Shown: piece after piece, positions 19,252 through 27,733 of the stretch | Layout of the letters: every line of letters begins with the position of its first letter | Position numbering within the stretch: position 1 is the stretch's first letter | Assembly: GCF_001648895.1 (NCBI RefSeq) | Contig: NZ_LXUF01000001.1 | Span: 1,533,726 to 1,597,725, forward strand | Origin: Methylovorus sp. MM2 | Lineage (GTDB): Bacteria > Pseudomonadota > Gammaproteobacteria > Burkholderiales > Methylophilaceae | Direction: 5' to 3' | Length of the DNA: 64,000 nt | Position numbers and translations under genes: made by a program | The notes under the pieces: model-generated | Seen by the model: only the letters and a program-made list of their open reading frames with translations | Databases searched by the model: none | Told to the model about the DNA's origin: nothing

Positions 19252-21246
19252 ATGCTGAGTAACCTCAACTCGCCGCAACGCGAAGCTGTTAAATATCTGG
19301 ATGGCCCTTTACTTGTTCTTGCTGGTGCTGGCAGTGGCAAGACGCGTGTGATCACCCAAAAGATCGCTTACCTGATCGAACAATGCGGCTATCAGGCAAA
19401 AGAGATCGCTGCGATTACGTTTACGAATAAAGCGGCTCGTGAGATGCAGGAGCGTGTCGGCCATTTGCTAGAAGGCAAATCCAGCAAAGGCCTGACCATT
19501 GCCACTTTTCACTCGCTTGGTTTACAGATATTACGGCAAGAGGCTGCACTACTCGGATATAAGCCGCAATTTTCCATTCTGGATTCATCTGATAGCTTCA
19601 AGATACTCTCGGATGTGTTGGCGACGACAGACAAACAATTGCTGCGCAAAACGCAATGGCAGATATCCAGCTGGAAGAATGCCTTTATCAACCCCGACCA
19701 AGCCAAAGCGCAGGCGGATGAAGAACTCACGCATGCCGCTGCCAAGGTTTATCAGATTTATCAACAAACCCTCAAAGCCTATCAGGCAGTAGATTTTGAT
19801 GATCTCATCAAATTGCCAGTCGAGCTTTTTGAGCAGCACCCTGAGGCATTGACCAAATGGCAGCATAAGTTGAAGTATCTACTGGTCGATGAATATCAGG
19901 ATACGAATGCCTGCCAATACAAATTGGTCAAGTTATTAACAGGGATCGAAGGCCGATTCACAGCTGTAGGTGACGATGACCAAGCCATTTACGGCTGGCG
20001 TGGTGCGGATGTTGAGAACCTGCGACAACTCACAGAAGACTTTACCCGCCTTAAAGTCATTAAGCTGGAACAGAACTACCGTTCCACAGTACGTATTCTG
20101 CGGGCAGCCAACCATGTTATCGCGAATAACCCAAAGTTATTCGATAAGAAACTGTGGAGTGAGCTAGGTACAGGTGATTTGATACAAGTAAGCGCAGCCC
20201 GTGATGAAGAACATGAGGCAGAATCTGTTGTCATGAAACTATTAGCGCATAAATTCGAGCACAGAACTAAGTTTCTGGATTATGCGATCCTCTACCGTGG
20301 CAATCATCAGGCGCGTATCTTCGAGCAACAATTACGTAACCATAAAGTACCCTATACGGTTTCTGGTGGGCAATCATTCTTTGATAAAGCAGAGATCAAG
20401 GATCTGGTGAGCTACCTGCGACTCATCGCCAACGAAGATGATGACCCTGCTTTTATACGTGCTGCCACTACGCCAAAAAAGGGCATCGGCAATACCACAC
20501 TAGAACGTCTGGGTGAATACGCCAGCCTGCATAAGATGTCTCTATTCGCTGCCGCATTTGAAGGCGAATTTCAGCGTGAGCTAGGAAACCGCCAGCTAGA
20601 GGACTTGCTCACCTTCTGCCAGTACATCAATAGGCTTCAGGACCGCGCAGAAAAAGACCCCGCAGGCGAGATGCTGACCGAGATGCTAAATGCTATTCAG
20701 TACGAAGCATTCTTATACGATAGCGAAGAACCAAGAGCCGCAGAATCCAAGTGGAAGAATATCCTCGACTTTACCGGCTGGCTGACACGCAAAGGCGATG
20801 AGGACGAAAAGAACCTGCTTGAGCTGACGCAGATGATATCGCTCATGAGCATGCTGGAGGGTCGTGAGGATGGCGAACCAGATGCCGTCAAACTATCAAC
20901 GCTACATGCAGCTAAAGGGCTGGAATATGGCCACGTATTTCTGATCGGCTGCGAAGAAGGCATTTTGCCGCATCGCGAGAGCGTAGATAACGGCAAGGTC
21001 GAAGAAGAACGCAGATTGATGTATGTTGGTATTACACGTGCGCAAAAATCCCTCAACATCTCATGGTGCCGCAAACGTAAACGTGCGGGTGAAACCGAGA
21101 ATTGCGAACCTAGCCGCTTCATCGCAGAGTTACCAGCCGATGACCTCAAACACTTTGGCAATCAAGATGCCGACCCCGCTGCCAGCAAAGAACATGGTAA
21201 AGAGCGCATGGCACAAATACGCGCGATGCTGGCAGCCAAGAACTGA
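19252..21246 (+). CDS. rep: ATP-dependent DNA helicase Rep
   Basis: A 664-residue superfamily 1A 3'-5' DNA helicase, close to the usual Rep length of about 670. The start NLNSPQREAVKYLDGPLLVLAGAGSGKT contains the Q-motif and Walker A; DEYQDTN (motif II), GDDDQAIYGWRGA (motif III), the QNYRS motif (IV) and the late STLHAAKGLEYGHVFLIG and RLMYVGITRA motifs are all present. Rep displaces proteins ahead of the replication fork. The ATG at 19252 matches family starts; an in-frame TTG at 19192 would add 20 unconserved residues. Confidence 0.93.
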   Translation: MLSNLNSPQREAVKYLDGPLLVLAGAGSGKTRVITQKIAYLIEQCGYQAKEIAAITFTNKAAREMQERVGHLLEGKSSKGLTIATFHSLGLQILRQEAALLGYKPQFSILDSSDSFKILSDVLATTDKQLLRKTQWQISSWKNAFINPDQAKAQADEELTHAAAKVYQIYQQTLKAYQAVDFDDLIKLPVELFEQHPEALTKWQHKLKYLLVDEYQDTNACQYKLVKLLTGIEGRFTAVGDDDQAIYGWRGADVENLRQLTEDFTRLKVIKLEQNYRSTVRILRAANHVIANNPKLFDKKLWSELGTGDLIQVSAARDEEHEAESVVMKLLAHKFEHRTKFLDYAILYRGNHQARIFEQQLRNHKVPYTVSGGQSFFDKAEIKDLVSYLRLIANEDDDPAFIRAATTPKKGIGNTTLERLGEYASLHKMSLFAAAFEGEFQRELGNRQLEDLLTFCQYINRLQDRAEKDPAGEMLTEMLNAIQYEAFLYDSEEPRAAESKWKNILDFTGWLTRKGDEDEKNLLELTQMISLMSMLEGREDGEPDAVKLSTLHAAKGLEYGHVFLIGCEEGILPHRESVDNGKVEEERRLMYVGITRAQKSLNISWCRKRKRAGETENCEPSRFIAELPADDLKHFGNQDADPAASKEHGKERMAQIRAMLAAKN

Positions 21247-21269
21247 ATTCAAATATAGATAGTGAGTAA

Positions 21270-22412
21270 ATGATGGGCTTATGGATGATCGCACTGGCTG
21301 CCGGTGCTTTTTGCATCGGTATGACAGAGTTTTTGCCGATGGGTTTGCTGCCGGATATCGCGCATGATCTCGATGTTTCTATTCCGGCGGCAGGCAATCT
21401 CGTCACCGTATATGCACTCGGGGTCGCCTTTGGCGGGCCACTGATCGTTGCATTAACGATAGGATTGCCGCGGAAAGCAACGCTATTGATGCTAATGGCG
21501 ATATCGGTGTTGGGCAATGCCTTATGTGCCATGTCACCCACCTATAGCGCGCTGGCTGCCGCACGTATATTCACGGCAATCAGTCATGGCTCTTTCTTTG
21601 GTATCGGTGCTGTGGTTGCGTTTTATCTCGCGCCAGCAGGTCAAGGTTCACGCGCACTGGCATTGATGTTCACAGGGCTCACTTTAGCAAATGTGTTAGG
21701 TGTGCCATTGGGTACGTTTTTAGGTCAACTGACCAACTGGCGCATGCCTTTCTTTGCAGTGAGCATTTGTGGCTTGTTTGCCATGCTGGCGATTTGGCGC
21801 TACATACCAAACCTCAATGGCATGGCAAAAAGTGATATCCGCAGCGAGATGCAGGCCATGATGAGCAAAGAGGTATTACTTGCCCTTGCCATCACAGCTA
21901 TTGGTTTCGGCGGTGTATTCACTTTATTCACTTACATCACACCCATATTAGAAGATGAATCCGGCCTTGCACCGCACATGGTGAGCCTTGTGCTGGTAGC
22001 AATGGGCATCGCTGCCACGATTGGCCTCAATATCGGCGGTAAGTTGGCAGATATGAAACTCTTGCCCACCATCGTAGGTTCACTTTTTGGTATGGCAATA
22101 TTGAGCGTCTTATTTGCATGGGCAATGCCGTACACCATTCCTGCACTGGCTATCGCATTCATCTGGGGGTTGGTCAGTTTTGCAGTTGGCCCGGGCTTGC
22201 AGACAAATGCGATGGAAAGTGCGGGTGATGCGCCCTTGATGGCATCCACCGTCAACCAAAGCGCTTTCAATTTAGGCAACGCAGGCGGCGCATTTCTCGG
22301 GGGTGCTGTCATTCATTTTGGTTTTGGCTTACCCAATGTCGCGATCGCAAGTGCCATTGTAGCGATATTAGGTTGTGTGCTCACGCTATACAGCATGTAC
22401 CGCAAAAAATGA
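21270..22412 (+). CDS. MFS transporter, AraJ-like DHA1 family
   Basis: A 380-residue major facilitator with 12 predicted transmembrane helices. The first helix (GAFCIGMTEFLPMGLLPDIA) and the loop after helix 3 (ALAAARIFTAISHGSFFGIG) are typical of AraJ/YdhP-type sugar-efflux or drug/proton antiporters. The substrate is unknown. It starts 23 bases after rep on the same strand. Confidence 0.85.
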   Translation: MMGLWMIALAAGAFCIGMTEFLPMGLLPDIAHDLDVSIPAAGNLVTVYALGVAFGGPLIVALTIGLPRKATLLMLMAISVLGNALCAMSPTYSALAAARIFTAISHGSFFGIGAVVAFYLAPAGQGSRALALMFTGLTLANVLGVPLGTFLGQLTNWRMPFFAVSICGLFAMLAIWRYIPNLNGMAKSDIRSEMQAMMSKEVLLALAITAIGFGGVFTLFTYITPILEDESGLAPHMVSLVLVAMGIAATIGLNIGGKLADMKLLPTIVGSLFGMAILSVLFAWAMPYTIPALAIAFIWGLVSFAVGPGLQTNAMESAGDAPLMASTVNQSAFNLGNAGGAFLGGAVIHFGFGLPNVAIASAIVAILGCVLTLYSMYRKK

Positions 22413-22415
22413 CAT

Positions 22416-22445
22416 ATTCAGTGTCAGATGATACTGACACTGAAT
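22416..22445. repeat. Perfect 12-base inverted repeat between the MFS and AsmA-like genes
   Basis: Arms ATTCAGTGTCAG (22416-22427) and CTGACACTGAAT (22434-22445) pair without mismatch around a 6-base loop, four bases after the MFS stop. No T-run follows. It may be an intercistronic mRNA hairpin or an operator for the AsmA-like gene. Confidence 0.7.
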
Positions 22446-22489
22446 TCAGTGACCTCCCGAACGCGCATATCGGTAAATACCGTTATGCT

Positions 22490-24535
22490 ATGCGATCAAT
22501 AACGAGAAAAACTTGGCTCATGCTCTTAGAGAAATCTGCACTCACTACGCCCCCGAAGAAACATCACTGGAAATGGCCATTAAGTTTAGGCGGCATTATC
22601 GTGATCGCCATCGTGACCTGCGAAGTATTAGGCTGGCCTTTTCTGAGGGTTCCGGTGCAACACTTTCTCAGTGACCAATTAGAGCGTGAAGTTCTTATAG
22701 ATGAGCCATTCAAATTACGTCTTCTCGGTAGAATACAACTACAAACTGGTGGTCTTTGGATAGCTGCACCCGATGCATTCGTTAAATCATCACAAACCCC
22801 GCATTTTATAGATGCAAAAGATATCGCCATCAGCCTCAGTTATTTTGACCTGCTCACACTTAAAGCCGCAGAACCATTTCGTATCAAATCGCTACGGGTA
22901 AGCAGTATTGATGCGCAATTGATTCGCCAGAAAGATGGCACATCCACATGGCAATTTGCGAAAGATAATGACGAACCATCACGTCCTACACCTATCGTGA
23001 ATACTTTGGTGGTGAGGGATGGCAGCTTGGCTTTTAAAGATGCCATCACAAAATCAGACCTGAAAGTACGTTTTGACACCTCAGAAGATAGCGCAGATAA
23101 AAAGAACACTAAGTCCAGCCTATCTGCTTCGGGCAAATTTCGAGATCACACACTCAAAGGTGAACTGAGAACCAAAGGTTTTCTGCCAATCGCCACACAA
23201 AAAGCGACTTCACCACCTATTGCAGCGCTAGCCTGGCTGGAATACTCAGGGATCAGACTGGATTTTGATGGTACGACATCCGACATATTCGGCAAACAGA
23301 ATATCAATGGCAAATTCGGTATAAAGGGTGCGTCATTGGGCATATTAGGTGATCTCGTCGATACGCCGTTACCCACCACTGACCCATTCAACCTAAAAGG
23401 CAACATCCGTAAAGATGATGTCGTGATATTCGTTGACGTTGCAACTGCCACCGTTGGGCAAAGTAGTTTGCACGGCAAATATGAATATGATCCTCGCCCT
23501 GAGCGCCCTCTCCTGAAAGGCACGTTAGAAGGTGATCGCTTCTATCTGGCTGACCTTGCGCCTGCATTCGGTACGCGAAATAAGGACGGATCAAAATCTA
23601 GCACCCCTGATGGCAGAACGATACCTGACCGCCCTATTGACCTGCCATCATTGAGCAAGATGGATGCAGAGATCAAAGTCGATCTTAAATATGTAGAGCT
23701 AGGCAGTGCTTTCACACACCCTATCTCGCCCTTTAAAGCAAACCTTGTTCTGGATAACAGCAAGCTGACACTTTCCGATATTGATGCACGCACTGCTGAT
23801 GGCAGCCTTGCCGGATTGATTTCTATCGATGCACGCCAAGCACCTGTATGGAAGATAGATTTATCTTGGAAAGATATTGATCTTGAGAAATGGTTACAAG
23901 TATCGCAAGACCGCAAAGATACTGCGAAGAAAGCGGGTAAGAAAGATGCGCCGCCAGCGTATGTCACTGGCACCCTCAACGGCAAAACAGATTTAACAGG
24001 CACAGGACAATCCACAGCTGCATTACTCGGCTCTCTGGATGGTAGTGTTGCCATGTATATCAACAACGGCAGCATATCGCACTTGATTGTAGAGGTGCTT
24101 GGGTTGGATATCGCGCAAAGCCTTAGCGCTCTCATAGGTGGCGATAATGCACTACCCATGAATTGTGCAGTGATGGATTTGAAAGCTAATAAAGGCATAC
24201 TTACACCCGATGTCGCATTGATTGATACGCCGGTAACCCTAGTTTTGATCGACGGGGATATCGACTTGGCTAAAGAGAACCTGAATTTAAGACTGTCTGC
24301 AAAACCAAAGAACTTCTCACCGCTCACTATGCGCTCACCGATACGTGTGAGGGGCCCATTCAATAATCCACAAGCGCGTCCTGAAGGTGGCCCCATCGCC
24401 GCCCGGGTCATTGGTGGCGTAGCGTTGGCGTTTATCAACCCGCTTGCTGCGATCCTGCCTTTCCTTGATGCAGGCTCAGAGAATAAATCCTCATGCGGCA
24501 AAGCTTTAGTGGATTATCAGCCTAAAACCAAGTAA
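22490..24535 (+). CDS. AsmA family protein
   Basis: About 681 residues. One N-terminal transmembrane anchor (KWPLSLGGIIVIAIVTCEVLGWPFL) leads into a long beta-rich periplasmic chain of the AsmA/YhdP superfamily, whose larger members bridge the envelope and move phospholipids. The C-terminal AsmA_2-like region (LNGKTDLTGTGQSTAALLGSLDGSVAMYINNGSI) is conserved. The start is uncertain: ATGs at 22409 (overlapping the MFS stop), 22490 and 22520 are in frame, none with a good ribosome site. I chose 22490 because the perfect hairpin at 22416-22445 would otherwise be coding. Confidence 0.8.
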   Translation: MRSITRKTWLMLLEKSALTTPPKKHHWKWPLSLGGIIVIAIVTCEVLGWPFLRVPVQHFLSDQLEREVLIDEPFKLRLLGRIQLQTGGLWIAAPDAFVKSSQTPHFIDAKDIAISLSYFDLLTLKAAEPFRIKSLRVSSIDAQLIRQKDGTSTWQFAKDNDEPSRPTPIVNTLVVRDGSLAFKDAITKSDLKVRFDTSEDSADKKNTKSSLSASGKFRDHTLKGELRTKGFLPIATQKATSPPIAALAWLEYSGIRLDFDGTTSDIFGKQNINGKFGIKGASLGILGDLVDTPLPTTDPFNLKGNIRKDDVVIFVDVATATVGQSSLHGKYEYDPRPERPLLKGTLEGDRFYLADLAPAFGTRNKDGSKSSTPDGRTIPDRPIDLPSLSKMDAEIKVDLKYVELGSAFTHPISPFKANLVLDNSKLTLSDIDARTADGSLAGLISIDARQAPVWKIDLSWKDIDLEKWLQVSQDRKDTAKKAGKKDAPPAYVTGTLNGKTDLTGTGQSTAALLGSLDGSVAMYINNGSISHLIVEVLGLDIAQSLSALIGGDNALPMNCAVMDLKANKGILTPDVALIDTPVTLVLIDGDIDLAKENLNLRLSAKPKNFSPLTMRSPIRVRGPFNNPQARPEGGPIAARVIGGVALAFINPLAAILPFLDAGSENKSSCGKALVDYQPKTK

Positions 24536-24566
24536 TCGATGATGTGCTGGCAAATAGCTTATCAGG

Positions 24567-24601
24567 CAAGATTAAGCTTTATAACAAGATAAGCTTTATA
24601 A
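24567..24601. repeat. Two-copy tandem repeat of 17-18 bases
   Basis: CAAGATTAAGCTTTATAA (24567-24584) is followed directly by CAAGATAAGCTTTATAA (24585-24601), differing by one T. It sits in the gap between the AsmA-like and Sel1-repeat genes and may be a recent slippage duplication near the downstream promoter. Confidence 0.7.
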
Positions 24602-24652
24602 TTAGCACAGTAAGTAGCTATTCGCACTGAATCGCCACGTGATTAAGGTTTT

Positions 24653-25579
24653 ATGTCTAACAGCAATCATTCACCCACACCATCCAAGCGCCTAAATGAT
24701 GTCAGCGTAGAAGAGCTCACTACCCTGCTCTCAGGCGACCCTAAAGAGGCAGCGCAATGGATCAAGGCTGCCGCAGAGCAAGGCATCACAGAAGCGCAAG
24801 CACTGTTAGGCCAGATACTACTGGATGGTCGCGGGTTGGCAAAAGATGAAGCTTTAGCGCGCACGTGGTTTGCTAAAGCAGCCGAGAGCGGCCACCTGAT
24901 CGCCGTCAATATGATCGGGCGGTGCCATGAAAATGGCTGGGGCGGTGAAATTGACATGGTGGAAGCCGCAAAATATTTCCGTGAAGCAGCAGCGCAAGGG
25001 CTGGATTGTGCGATGTATAACTATGCCAACCTGCTTTTACACGGCAATGGCGTGAAGAAAGATGAGCAGTTAGCATTAGATTGGTACCGCCAGGCAGCAG
25101 CGCGTGGCTATGCAAAAGCGCTGGGGGTGATGGGTCGATTCTATGAAGAAGGTTGGACTGTCGAACGCAACCCTGAGCTTGCTGCTGAGTACTATCAAAA
25201 GTCCGCTGAGGGTGGAGATTTTCGTGGTCAATATAACCATGCCCTGATATTAGCGGAAAATGCGCGTATGACTGAAAGTGTGGAATGGATGCAAAAAGCA
25301 CTCGCAGGGGCACACCTGAATTTCTCAAGAGTGATGGCTGAGAACCTTTCGTCATTCCCACATCCTGAATTCCATGTAGTTGCCCTGCAAGCATTTGAAA
25401 AATGCTGCCAATCGGGCGATGCTAACGATTATTTTGCCTATGCGCAGGCTTTGCTTAAACATCATTCGACTTCGGAAAATTCGATGTTGGCAAGAATATG
25501 GCTAAACCGTGCGGCAGATAATGGTCATGCGGTAGCGAAGCAGCAATTAGCTTCCACTTTTCACACTTCACTCAATTAA
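24653..25579 (+). CDS. Sel1-like tetratricopeptide repeat protein
   Basis: A 308-residue soluble protein composed of Sel1 (SLR) repeats: several 36-residue units with the pattern AxxxLGxxxxxGxGVxxDxxxAxxWxxxAAxxG, for example EAQALLGQILLDGRGLAKDEALARTWFAKAAESG. No signal peptide, so a cytoplasmic scaffold or adaptor is likely. Partners are unknown; neighbours (AsmA-like, uup) give no clear hint. Confidence 0.85.
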   Translation: MSNSNHSPTPSKRLNDVSVEELTTLLSGDPKEAAQWIKAAAEQGITEAQALLGQILLDGRGLAKDEALARTWFAKAAESGHLIAVNMIGRCHENGWGGEIDMVEAAKYFREAAAQGLDCAMYNYANLLLHGNGVKKDEQLALDWYRQAAARGYAKALGVMGRFYEEGWTVERNPELAAEYYQKSAEGGDFRGQYNHALILAENARMTESVEWMQKALAGAHLNFSRVMAENLSSFPHPEFHVVALQAFEKCCQSGDANDYFAYAQALLKHHSTSENSMLARIWLNRAADNGHAVAKQQLASTFHTSLN

Positions 25580-25624
25580 ATTAGCCAACAAACCTCATGG
25601 CGATATGCCATAGAAACATAACCA

Positions 25625-27535
25625 ATGCCTCTTATTACATTAGATCAAGCTAGTCTTGCTTACGGACACCACCCACTATTAGACAAAGCCAGCTTCCAAC
25701 TGGATGCAGGCGAACGTGTCGGTTTGATTGGCCGTAACGGCGCTGGCAAATCCAGCCTGCTTAAAGTCATCGCGGGCGAAAGCAAGCTAGATGACGGTAA
25801 TATCTGGCGCGCACCTTCTGCCCGCGTTGTATACGTGCCTCAGGAACCAGTGTTGCAGGATACACATACCGTATTTGAAGCCGTAGCCGAAGGTCTGGGT
25901 GAATTGCAGCAAACACTGGTCGACTATCACAGCGTATCTCACCAGATGGGTGAACCAGATGCAGACATTGATGCCTTGCTTGAACGCATGCAAACCCTGC
26001 AACAGGAACTTGATAGCAAAAATGGCTGGCAGTCTCAGGCCCGTGTCGACGCAGTATTAACACGCCTTAAACTGGATGCCGATAGTCCTGTTTCCAGCCT
26101 TTCAGGCGGCTGGCGTAAACGCGTAGCGCTTGGGCGTGCACTAGTAGCCGAACCTGAAGTTTTATTGCTGGATGAACCGACCAATCACTTGGATCTGGAA
26201 GCCATCGAGTGGCTAGAAGACCTACTGCTAAGCTTTAATGGTAGCGTGCTGTTCATCACCCATGACCGACGTTTTCTGGACAGATTAGCCACCCGCATCA
26301 CCGAGTTAGATCGCGGCAACCTGACTGATTTCGTTGGCACTTACTCTAACTATCTGATTAAAAAAGAAGAGCTGCTGGCCATCGAAGCCACCCATGCTGC
26401 CAAGTTCGATAAAGTGCTAGCGCAAGAAGAAGCTTGGATACGCCAAGGCATCAAGGCGCGACGCACCCGTAATGAAGGCCGTGTGCGACAATTGGAAAAA
26501 CTGCGCCTAGAACGTGCCGCCAGACGTGAGCGCCAAGGCAATGTCAAACTCACGCTGGATAGCGGTGACCGCTCAGGCAAACTGGTGGCTGAACTGGAAG
26601 ATGTGCAGAAATCCTATGGTGATAGAACACTGATCAATGGCTTTAGCACGCGCATATTACGTGGTGACCGCATCGGCCTGCTGGGGCCTAACGGTATTGG
26701 CAAATCGACCCTGCTAAAAATGATATTAGGCGAACTAGAAGCAGATAGCGGCACGATCCAACGCGGCACCAATCTCAACATCGCGTACTTTGACCAAATG
26801 CGTGAACAGTTGGATGATGAAGCGACCCTTGCCGATACGATTAGTCCGGGTTCTGAATTCGTGCAAATAGGTAACGAACGCAAACATGTGATCAGCTATC
26901 TGGAAGACTTCTTGTTTCCACCTCAACGCTCACGCTCACCGGTCAAATCACTTTCCGGCGGCGAACGTAACCGACTTTTGCTGGCCCGATTATTCGCACG
27001 CCCGGCGAATGTATTAGTGCTAGATGAGCCAACAAATGATCTGGATATTGATACGCTGGAACTGCTTGAAAGCCTGTTGCAGGAATTCGCAGGCACCCTC
27101 TTTCTGGTCAGCCATGACCGTGCGTTCCTAGAAAATACAGTCACACAAGTCATTGCATTTGAGGGTAATGGCGTGCTCACAGAGTTTGGCGGCGGCTATG
27201 ATGATTGGCAACGCTTTACGCAGCAGCGTGCAGCGGATAAATCTAGTGCAAAACCAAAACAGGAAAATACAAAGTCGGTAGCGGCAGTTACACCAAAACC
27301 GCAAACCAGCAAACTCAGCTTTAAAGAAGTTAAAGAGCTCGAAACTTTGCCTGCCAAGCTTGAGGAACTTGAATCAGCACAAACTGAGATCAATCAGCAA
27401 TTAGCAAACCCTGACATCTATAAAAATGATCCGGAAAAAGCTAAAACGCTACAATCTCAATTGGCGAAGATCGATTCAGAAATACAAACTACGATGAATC
27501 GTTGGGAAGCGCTGGAGCAACGTAATAATGCTTAG
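25625..27535 (+). CDS. uup: ABC-F family ATPase Uup
   Basis: A 636-residue ABC-F protein without membrane segments. Two nucleotide-binding domains each carry Walker A (GRNGAGKS, GPNGIGKS), signature (LSGGWRKR, LSGGERNR) and Walker B/DEPTN motifs (LLLDEPTNHLD, LVLDEPTNDLD), joined by a charged linker of about 80 residues. The C-terminal coiled-coil domain (about 555-636, FKEVKELETLPAKLEELE) is the DNA/ribosome-binding tail typical of Uup. E. coli Uup affects transposon excision and ribosome function. A strong terminator follows. Confidence 0.92.
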   Translation: MPLITLDQASLAYGHHPLLDKASFQLDAGERVGLIGRNGAGKSSLLKVIAGESKLDDGNIWRAPSARVVYVPQEPVLQDTHTVFEAVAEGLGELQQTLVDYHSVSHQMGEPDADIDALLERMQTLQQELDSKNGWQSQARVDAVLTRLKLDADSPVSSLSGGWRKRVALGRALVAEPEVLLLDEPTNHLDLEAIEWLEDLLLSFNGSVLFITHDRRFLDRLATRITELDRGNLTDFVGTYSNYLIKKEELLAIEATHAAKFDKVLAQEEAWIRQGIKARRTRNEGRVRQLEKLRLERAARRERQGNVKLTLDSGDRSGKLVAELEDVQKSYGDRTLINGFSTRILRGDRIGLLGPNGIGKSTLLKMILGELEADSGTIQRGTNLNIAYFDQMREQLDDEATLADTISPGSEFVQIGNERKHVISYLEDFLFPPQRSRSPVKSLSGGERNRLLLARLFARPANVLVLDEPTNDLDIDTLELLESLLQEFAGTLFLVSHDRAFLENTVTQVIAFEGNGVLTEFGGGYDDWQRFTQQRAADKSSAKPKQENTKSVAAVTPKPQTSKLSFKEVKELETLPAKLEELESAQTEINQQLANPDIYKNDPEKAKTLQSQLAKIDSEIQTTMNRWEALEQRNNA

Positions 27536-27657
27536 TCTCTTCATCATGCCTAGCCTTTTGTTTGCAGGATTCAACTGAAGTCAAAGCTAGGTGAAATCGA
27601 AACTAGGTAATAATAAATAAGGCAATTGCCTAAGTTTTTTCAAGCATTTGGAAGTAT

Positions 27658-27699
27658 AAAAAAGCCGGAGCCTCTTCATACAGGCGCTCCGGCTTTTTT
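27658..27699. terminator. Bidirectional rho-independent terminator
   Basis: Perfect 14-base arms AAAAAAGCCGGAGC (27658-27671) and GCTCCGGCTTTTTT (27686-27699) with a 14-base loop. It lies between uup and the convergent PAS-GGDEF gene and can serve both. Confidence 0.95.
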
Positions 27700-27733
27700 A
27701 TACGGGCTATTCTCCAACTCAGTCTATTTACAA

